From Flavobacteriales bacterium UBA6057 (GTDB taxonomy: Bacteria; Bacteroidota; Bacteroidia; Flavobacteriales_G; Salibacteraceae): a stretch of DNA of 64,000 bases. Shown in pieces: positions 58,728 through 64,000 of this stretch. The stretch spans positions 62,001 through 126,000 of the forward strand of contig DIYJ01000006.1 in the NCBI GenBank assembly GCA_002428995.1. Direction: 5' to 3'. Within the stretch, counting starts at the first letter, position 1, and each line of letters starts with the position of its first letter. The notes under the pieces are model-generated. The model saw nothing but the letters and a program-made list of their open reading frames with translations. It made no database searches and was not told the origin of the DNA. The position numbers were made by a program, and so were the translations under genes.

Positions 58728-61673
58728 TTGAGATCAATTATCCCTCTGCTCGCTGTTGTGCTCATCGGATGGGTGCTTCCTCTGGCGGTCTGTGCTCAAG
58801 GGCCTCCGTTTCGCCAATTCAAGCTGCAAGATGGCCTGCCATCCTTGAAAATCTACAAGGTGGTTCAAGACAAGGATGCCATGCTGTGGCTTTGCACGGA
58901 TCGAGGCATTGCCCGTTACGATGGTACATCATTCAGGAACTATACTACTCAGGATGGTATTCCTGAAAATGTAATACTCACAGCCTCGATCACTCCTCAG
59001 GGCCACCCTTTGTTTGCTTCTTATCATACCAAGGTGTTCTCAGTGGTAGATGACGAAATCATTCACCATGAGCCAAAGGAAATGACCGAAGGCGTTTACC
59101 TTAAAGTTCCTGTCAGCATTTGCATGACAGAAGATAGCTCCATCTGGACCGGTATCAGAAACCATAGGCAGTTTCAGTTAATGCGAATGGATACTCGTGG
59201 AAAAGTTGGTTTTTTAGACGAGTCTCATCCAGGGCATTACGGAGCCATCATGGTGCTCGAAAAAAATGAACTCGTCTTTGGAAGCTCCAATCGCAACTTC
59301 TTGCGGGAAGGCGTCTTTGTTTACAACCGTGACAAAAGCGTTAAGGTAAAGCTGACGTTTGCCCCTGAGATCAGGGGTGAGATGGGCAGTTCCATTAAAC
59401 TGGGAAATGGTGATATCCTCTTTTCCTGTGGTCGGATACTCCACATCCTACGCGATCAGGAGCATCGATTCATTGATATTGGTCTGCATGCAGATCTGGG
59501 GATTTACGAAGATCGCAAGGGCAATGTGTTTGTACCAGTAGTAACGGGTGGTGTGTTGGTATTTCGCGACTATGATTTTTCCCATGCGGTGGATACGCTG
59601 CTAAAGGATATACCGATCACCCAGGTATTACATGATCACGAAGGTGGCTATTGGTTCTCCTCCCTCTCGGAGGGCCTGTTTTATACTTCGTCTCTGGACA
59701 TAAAAACCGCTTCAACGAAGCGAGGCGGAGCTCTGCCGCCATTGCGCTATTTTGTTTCTAAGGGGCGGCAGTATGCCATGACCACTGATGGTGATCTACT
59801 GTCACTTAAACTTGATGCTAATCGCCTGAAAGCCCAGAAAATAGCTGAGCTATTTAACCTCGAAGGAAAATATGGCCGACTCGGCATATTCTCGGATTCG
59901 TTGATATGTACGTGCAATAAACCACTACGTGATAGCGTCCATCGGCTATACCTGCTCGATCTATCCAGCGGGCAAGCCACATGGTACCCTGGATTTAATT
60001 GTGTATTGTTTCAAACAATTGCCGGAAACCAACTTCTGGGTTTTGGACGAATGGATCTTTTTTTTCTGGACCTCCGGGACATGGGAGTTAAGCGTGTTTC
60101 CCTTGAAAAACCCCATCGGTGGGTAGCATTTGTGACCCATCGCGGAGAACAGTATCTCGGTGACAACGAAGGATTATGGGTGATGAGAGATTCGACTATG
60201 GTGCGTCTGGCGTCTTTCGATAAATGGTCTTCTTATCCAATCAGCGGCCTGGCTTCCTTCGGTGATTCTCTGGCTGTGGCCACAGAGGGTGGAGGCGTTA
60301 TTTTGGCAACGGGATCTGATACCTCGGTCATTTCTGAAAACAATGGATTACTCAATGACTATTGTTCAGATGTTGAAATCACCGCAGAAGGAGTAATATG
60401 GGTGTCTACAACGCATGGGCTTACCAGAATAAAAGGCTATCAGAACCATGATCGGTTGTTAATCAGGCACTTCACAGGTACTCATGAGTTGTTCTCCAAT
60501 CAGATAGACCAGCTGGAAGCCGTTGGCCAGGAAATCTGGGCTTTCTCAGATGAAGGCTTTACTATTCTCCCACAGGAAAGCATGGCCGAAAAGACCATAC
60601 CCAATGTCCGTATTGAGAAAGTGTCCATCAATGACTCCGTAGTTGAGAAGGATAGCCTTCTTACAATGAAGTACGGCTTCGGTAGCCTGTCCTTTGAGTT
60701 TGCTTCCAATACCTTTCATGATGCTGACTTCATCCGATACGGTTACCGGCTTTTGAACATGAGCGATGATTGGACCTGGAGCGCGTTTGATCGGGTAGTT
60801 TTTGCATCTCTTGAGCCTGGAGAATATGTTTTCCAACTCAAAGCGATGAACGAAGCGGGTGTGGAGACCGCAACCACCTTGTCCTATGCTTTCATTGTTG
60901 AACCACCTTATTGGATGACGTGGTGGTTCAGATCCATTGTTATACTTAGCTTTCTCCTTGTTGTTCTTTTGATCACCAGGCTTCAGATCCGCAGATTGAA
61001 GCGGATATCCAGACTTAAGAACGATCGATTGCAATCTGAGCAAAAGGCTTTGAAGGCGCTGATGACTCCTCATTTCATTTTCAATGTCATCAATTCCATT
61101 CTCTTTCTGATCTCTCAGTCAGAAAACTACAAGGCCGAAAAGGCTCTAAAGGCCTTCGCGAGAATGGTGAGAGGAACACTGCACCTCTCGCAGCAGGAAT
61201 TCATCTCCTTAGAGCAGGAGGTTAAGTCTGTTGAGACCTACATTTCGCTCGAGCAACTGCGGTTTGACCATCAATTGAACGTTCAGCTTTCCGTGGAAGG
61301 AGTAGAAGATCCTTCAACCATCAGCCTGCCACCTATGATCATTCAGCCGTTCATTGAGAATGCGATTGTACATGGTCTAAGACATAAATCAAAAGGCGAG
61401 AAGCAACTGCACATTTCGTTTCGTCAGACCTTAGGATTGCTCCATTGCACGGTTGAGGACAATGGAATAGGACGGGCTGCCGCCCGGATGCTCCGTAAGC
61501 AGCACCTTCAGGAACACAACGGTCAGGGAGTTCAGATTTCCAATGAGCGCATTGCCTTGCACAATCGTATCTCTGAGCAAAAGATCGATTTGAAGATTGT
61601 TGATTTGACCGATGCAGCAGGTTTGGCGCTGGGTACAAGAGTTGAAATATTGATTGATTTGGAGAAAGAATGA
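58728..61673 (+). CDS. LytS-type histidine kinase with two-component propeller sensor
   Basis: 981 residues from a TTG start at 58728; it is the first usable start after an in-frame stop and begins a signal peptide (RSIIPLLAVVLIGWVLPLAVCAQ). Reg_prop-like blades fill the periplasmic region (about 25-630; KIYKVVQDKDAMLWLCTDRGIARYDG; DVEITAEGVIWVSTTHGLTRIKGY). A Y_Y_Y domain (about 645-730, DFIRYGYRLLNMSDDWTWS..LEPGEYVFQLKAMNEAG) precedes a membrane helix (about 735-760). The kinase domain reads MTPHFIFNVINSI (His782): the usual Asn before Pro-His is Thr. N-box ENAIVHGL and EDNGIGR are intact. It overlaps its regulator by four bases and follows the subtilase gene. Confidence 0.9.
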   Translation: MRSIIPLLAVVLIGWVLPLAVCAQGPPFRQFKLQDGLPSLKIYKVVQDKDAMLWLCTDRGIARYDGTSFRNYTTQDGIPENVILTASITPQGHPLFASYHTKVFSVVDDEIIHHEPKEMTEGVYLKVPVSICMTEDSSIWTGIRNHRQFQLMRMDTRGKVGFLDESHPGHYGAIMVLEKNELVFGSSNRNFLREGVFVYNRDKSVKVKLTFAPEIRGEMGSSIKLGNGDILFSCGRILHILRDQEHRFIDIGLHADLGIYEDRKGNVFVPVVTGGVLVFRDYDFSHAVDTLLKDIPITQVLHDHEGGYWFSSLSEGLFYTSSLDIKTASTKRGGALPPLRYFVSKGRQYAMTTDGDLLSLKLDANRLKAQKIAELFNLEGKYGRLGIFSDSLICTCNKPLRDSVHRLYLLDLSSGQATWYPGFNCVLFQTIAGNQLLGFGRMDLFFLDLRDMGVKRVSLEKPHRWVAFVTHRGEQYLGDNEGLWVMRDSTMVRLASFDKWSSYPISGLASFGDSLAVATEGGGVILATGSDTSVISENNGLLNDYCSDVEITAEGVIWVSTTHGLTRIKGYQNHDRLLIRHFTGTHELFSNQIDQLEAVGQEIWAFSDEGFTILPQESMAEKTIPNVRIEKVSINDSVVEKDSLLTMKYGFGSLSFEFASNTFHDADFIRYGYRLLNMSDDWTWSAFDRVVFASLEPGEYVFQLKAMNEAGVETATTLSYAFIVEPPYWMTWWFRSIVILSFLLVVLLITRLQIRRLKRISRLKNDRLQSEQKALKALMTPHFIFNVINSILFLISQSENYKAEKALKAFARMVRGTLHLSQQEFISLEQEVKSVETYISLEQLRFDHQLNVQLSVEGVEDPSTISLPPMIIQPFIENAIVHGLRHKSKGEKQLHISFRQTLGLLHCTVEDNGIGRAAARMLRKQHLQEHNGQGVQISNERIALHNRISEQKIDLKIVDLTDAAGLALGTRVEILIDLEKE

Positions 61674-62407
61674 ATGCAGTTATCGTAGAAGACGAGCGGG
61701 GAGGAAGGATCTATTTGGAGACGATGCTCACCAGGCATTGCCCGGAAGTAGAGGTAGTCGGGTTCGCAGATTCATTAGAGTCAGGAATCGATCTGGTACG
61801 CACGAAGCAAGCTGATTTGCTTTTCCTGGACCTTGAGCTGCCGGGTGGAAGTGGGTTTGATCTTTTGGATGCCTTGAATGATATTCAGATAAAGGTGATC
61901 ATCACCACTGCCTATCCCGCTTACGGTGCCACCGCCTTCCGATACAATGCTGTGGATTACTTGCTGAAACCGATAGAGGAAGATGACCTCATTGAGGCCA
62001 TAAAACGGGTTGAAAACGCTCAAAAGCTGGAGGAGATTCAGCTGCAACAGAAAGAGGGCGAAACCGAAGTCCATGTCCAGAAAATGTTGGTCGAGTCAGG
62101 CAGGGAAATGGAGGTGATTCATATGGATGAAGTACGGTATTTCCAATCCAACGGGAACTATTCCCTGATTTACCGAACGGAAGGAAGACATGTACTGACC
62201 AACAAGAATCTTAAGCAATTGGAAGCGGAGCTGGATCCAGCTCTTTTTTTCAGAGTCCATCAATCTTACATTGTGAGCCTGGCTCAGGTTTCTAAGCTCT
62301 ACAGGTCCAGCAACTCCGAAGTGGAGCTCGCCAATGGCATGAGATTACCTGTATCGAGAAGAAAGCGCAGCGAGCTCAAATCAAGGTTGGATACCTTCTA
62401 CAGCTAG
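61670..62407 (+). CDS. LytTR-family response regulator
   Basis: 245 residues: a receiver with VEDE, phospho-acceptor Asp54 (FLDLELPGGSGFDLL), ITTAYPAYG and LLKPIE; linker and LytTR domain with FFRVHQSYIVS and a basic C-terminus (VSRRKRSELKSRL). It is the partner of the overlapping propeller kinase, and its targets may include the upstream subtilase. Among the five regulators here it is the only one with ED rather than DD at the acidic pair. Confidence 0.93.
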   Translation: MNAVIVEDERGGRIYLETMLTRHCPEVEVVGFADSLESGIDLVRTKQADLLFLDLELPGGSGFDLLDALNDIQIKVIITTAYPAYGATAFRYNAVDYLLKPIEEDDLIEAIKRVENAQKLEEIQLQQKEGETEVHVQKMLVESGREMEVIHMDEVRYFQSNGNYSLIYRTEGRHVLTNKNLKQLEAELDPALFFRVHQSYIVSLAQVSKLYRSSNSEVELANGMRLPVSRRKRSELKSRLDTFYS

Positions 62408-62445
62408 TATGCACCGACAGCTAAAGTGAATAGTGGTCTATTTGC

Positions 62446-62803
62446 TTGAATCACCTTGCCCATGGTGTTATCTATCCCATTTCTGATGCCGGTTTTGGAT
62501 ACAAATGGAGCACTTCAGGCTACTGCGATTGCTTTCGCGAGAAAATGAAGCTGATTCCTCTCCCTGAGACACATTACATCCACGTGGTCAATGGGGAGAG
62601 GAATTCAAACTCCTGGGGTTAGGCGGCTTCACCGGTGTGATTTTTGCCATTAGAATGGCGAATATGAAGGCCATGAATCTCATGGCTCACCTTTCTTCAA
62701 TACCCCGAATATCCAGGATGGTAAGCGATATGAAGACCCCATTGACGGGTTAAATGAAATCTGGCTCTATTCAGTGAGATTTGGCAATGAATGGAGCCGA
62801 TGA
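62446..62803 (+). pseudogene. possible degenerate gene remnant
   Basis: Within the 470-base gap 62408-62877 two open stretches with protein-like composition lie in different frames. 62446-62622 contains GVIYPISDAGFGYKWSTSGYC and KMKLIPLPETHYIHVVNGE, and 62654-62803 contains SPFFNTPNIQDGKRYEDPIDG and NEIWLYSVRFGNEW. Neither has an ATG start and they are broken by stops. This could be the remains of a surface protein gene, or chance. No family recognised. Confidence 0.2.
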
Positions 62804-62877
62804 TGGTGGTATTACCCTCGCGTGACAGGCCTGGAATAGTTCGAATCACACGCTTTGCCTTTAGAAAAGAGGAATCG

Positions 62878-63780
62878 CTAGTCTTGATTCTTCGAAACGA
62901 AGAGTCCCGTGAAATTGGGTGCGAAACCAATCTCGAGCTCCTTGCTCTGAAAGTTTACAATGACCTTTCTGTAAGGCTTTGGTAGCTTGATAAAGCAGTG
63001 TGTGCCGGTCGAAAATGGCATCCATTTGCAGTTCGTACAGCTGTAGAGCTCTTTGTTATCCAACGAAGTGAAGGTGGCGGTGTTTTCCTTTCTGTCGATG
63101 TCAATAAAAGCCCCAAAGTAAGGATCGAATACTCCGTCTGACACCCTCTTCCAGCGTGAAATCGGGGCTCCTCTCATGTCGAGGATGCGATATTCATGGA
63201 TGCCTTTTTCAATACAGGTCCTGTAAAGTCTTATCAAGCCTATTTCTTTTGGAATCGCGTAAAATTGGTATTGCATCTCGAAGAGCCATACCTCACCATT
63301 TTCCAGAGTATCCGAATCAGGGATGAACAACAATTCATTGCCTTGTGCATCAAAGATCGTGAAGGTGAGATTCGGCCCGACTGCATAGATCAACTCCTTG
63401 TTCAAGGAGCGACCGCTCCAGTTTTGTGGGATAACTCCAAAGTAGAGGATACCTTTTTCCTCTACCCATTCCAACGAAGAAGCGTCAAAGGCATCTGAGT
63501 AGCGCACAGGCCTTGTTTGCAACGAGAAGGACAGCGGTTCAAAGCAGATGTTATGAGCCGGGGCTTTCAAGTCATCAGGGTCAAAAAAGATGTACTCGTC
63601 TCCCAGGGCAGAAAGCTCATCTTGCATTTGTTGGAACCGCTCCCTTTCCTCCGCATTGAAATCGAACTTTTCCGTGACTTCCCCCTCCAGCACGTTTGGT
63701 GCTTCCTTGCATGAAAGAAGTAAGCTGAGCGAGGTTGCCATCAGACACAGCCATGAGCAAAGCGTTCGTAGCCTATTCAT
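62878..63780 (-). CDS. hypothetical lipoprotein, 300 residues
   Basis: I do not recognise this protein. The N-terminus is a lipoprotein signal (LCLMATSLSLLLSCKE, acylated Cys about 24), then a charged helix (EERERFQQMQDELSALG) and a mostly beta body with no membrane segment. A late CTNCKW pair of cysteines is visible. Its ATG overlaps the stop of the YD-repeat gene upstream by eight bases (63773-63780), so the two are translated together. The position after a YD-repeat protein recalls immunity or maturation partners of RHS systems; that role is inference. Confidence 0.75.
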   Translation of the reverse strand: MNRLRTLCSWLCLMATSLSLLLSCKEAPNVLEGEVTEKFDFNAEERERFQQMQDELSALGDEYIFFDPDDLKAPAHNICFEPLSFSLQTRPVRYSDAFDASSLEWVEEKGILYFGVIPQNWSGRSLNKELIYAVGPNLTFTIFDAQGNELLFIPDSDTLENGEVWLFEMQYQFYAIPKEIGLIRLYRTCIEKGIHEYRILDMRGAPISRWKRVSDGVFDPYFGAFIDIDRKENTATFTSLDNKELYSCTNCKWMPFSTGTHCFIKLPKPYRKVIVNFQSKELEIGFAPNFTGLFVSKNQD

Positions 63781-64000
63781 AGATCACCTGATATCCGCCT
63801 TCATATCCGTTGACATGGTTGGTAGTGAGTATTCTGGTGATTCGGCCAAGGTCATCATACTCAAAGCTTCTGGTGCTCGCTGATGGTTGGCCTGGCCTGG
63901 ATGCATATACAAACGACTGTTCAATAGCGATGATCTTACCATCTTCATAGCTGTTGGTCGCTGTGGAAGTAGCCGAAAGCTCTCCCTGGCTGTATTCTTT
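63773..64000 (-). CDS. YD-repeat (RHS-like) protein, C-terminal end only
   Basis: The last 75 residues of a protein that continues beyond the window. They contain YD-repeat-type phrases (NSYEDGKIIAIEQSFVYAS; SFEYDDLGRITRILTT) and end shortly after, at YQVIYE, without an RHS core or a toxin tip. It resembles the C-terminus of the minus-strand RHS/SpvB-like protein in this window in stopping soon after YD-like repeats. Partial at the right edge; the domain content upstream is unknown. Confidence 0.7.
   Translation of the reverse strand, partial: KEYSQGELSATSTATNSYEDGKIIAIEQSFVYASRPGQPSASTRSFEYDDLGRITRILTTNHVNGYEGGYQVIYE

Noticed and set aside
62697..62930. 77-codon minus-strand frame
   Set aside because: Overlaps the lipoprotein C-terminus on the same strand in another frame and has no family features.

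Overview
The window looks like chromosomal DNA of a Bacteroidota species, most likely a marine Flavobacteriales-type lineage. The evidence is the many large secreted proteins with C-terminal type IX secretion (T9SS type A) sorting domains, SprB-type adhesin repeats, LytS/LytTR sensor pairs with propeller-type sensors, DUF6443/RHS proteins, the short Bacteroidota form of tryptophan 2,3-dioxygenase, few Shine-Dalgarno sites and several TAnnTTTG-like promoter elements. No rRNA, tRNA, CRISPR, insertion sequence or prophage was seen. The window ends inside a YD-repeat gene on the minus strand.

Layout. 1-3.6 kb: a SnoaL-like protein, then an operon LiaF-like / DUF4288 / LytS kinase / LytTR regulator. 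3.7-6.0 kb: a LysR regulator divergent from a small coiled-coil gene and an SbtA-type bicarbonate permease. 6.4-12.8 kb: a T9SS cargo protein, an unknown small gene, a minus-strand pair (CvfB-like S1 protein, SRPBCC protein), and a coupled nucleoid-associated protein plus BamA-like outer-membrane barrel. 13-16.6 kb: TPR-LytS kinase and LytTR regulator, then tryptophan 2,3-dioxygenase. 17-25.3 kb: a LuxR-type regulator with a degenerate receiver, a 2161-residue RHS protein with a variable hydrophobic C-terminal tip, and a membrane protein overlapping its end, which together look like a polymorphic toxin/immunity module. 25.5-36.6 kb (minus strand): a 1757-residue RHS/SpvB-like CUB protein followed by a 1924-residue adhesin with eleven SprB repeats. 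36.7-38.7 kb: a lipoprotein multicopper oxidase. 39-62.4 kb: three further LytS/LytTR pairs with extracellular propeller or propeller-like sensors, interleaved with T9SS cargo (a 1958-residue PKD/Ig protein, a beta-helix protein, a subtilase) and a coiled-coil surface protein. 62.4-64 kb: a possible gene remnant, a lipoprotein and the C-terminal end of another YD-repeat protein.

The theme is the cell surface. Five LytS/LytTR pairs occur in 64 kb, each with the kinase stop overlapping the regulator start. Three sit directly beside genes for large T9SS-exported proteins, so a plausible reading is local sensor-cargo modules. Best candidates for something new: the repeated sensor/T9SS-cargo layout, a nested hairpin with a 21-bp-period direct repeat in front of the 1958-residue cargo gene, the beta-helix/RHS toxin with its putative immunity protein and orphan LuxR regulator, and the RHS-like protein co-transcribed with a SprB-repeat adhesin.
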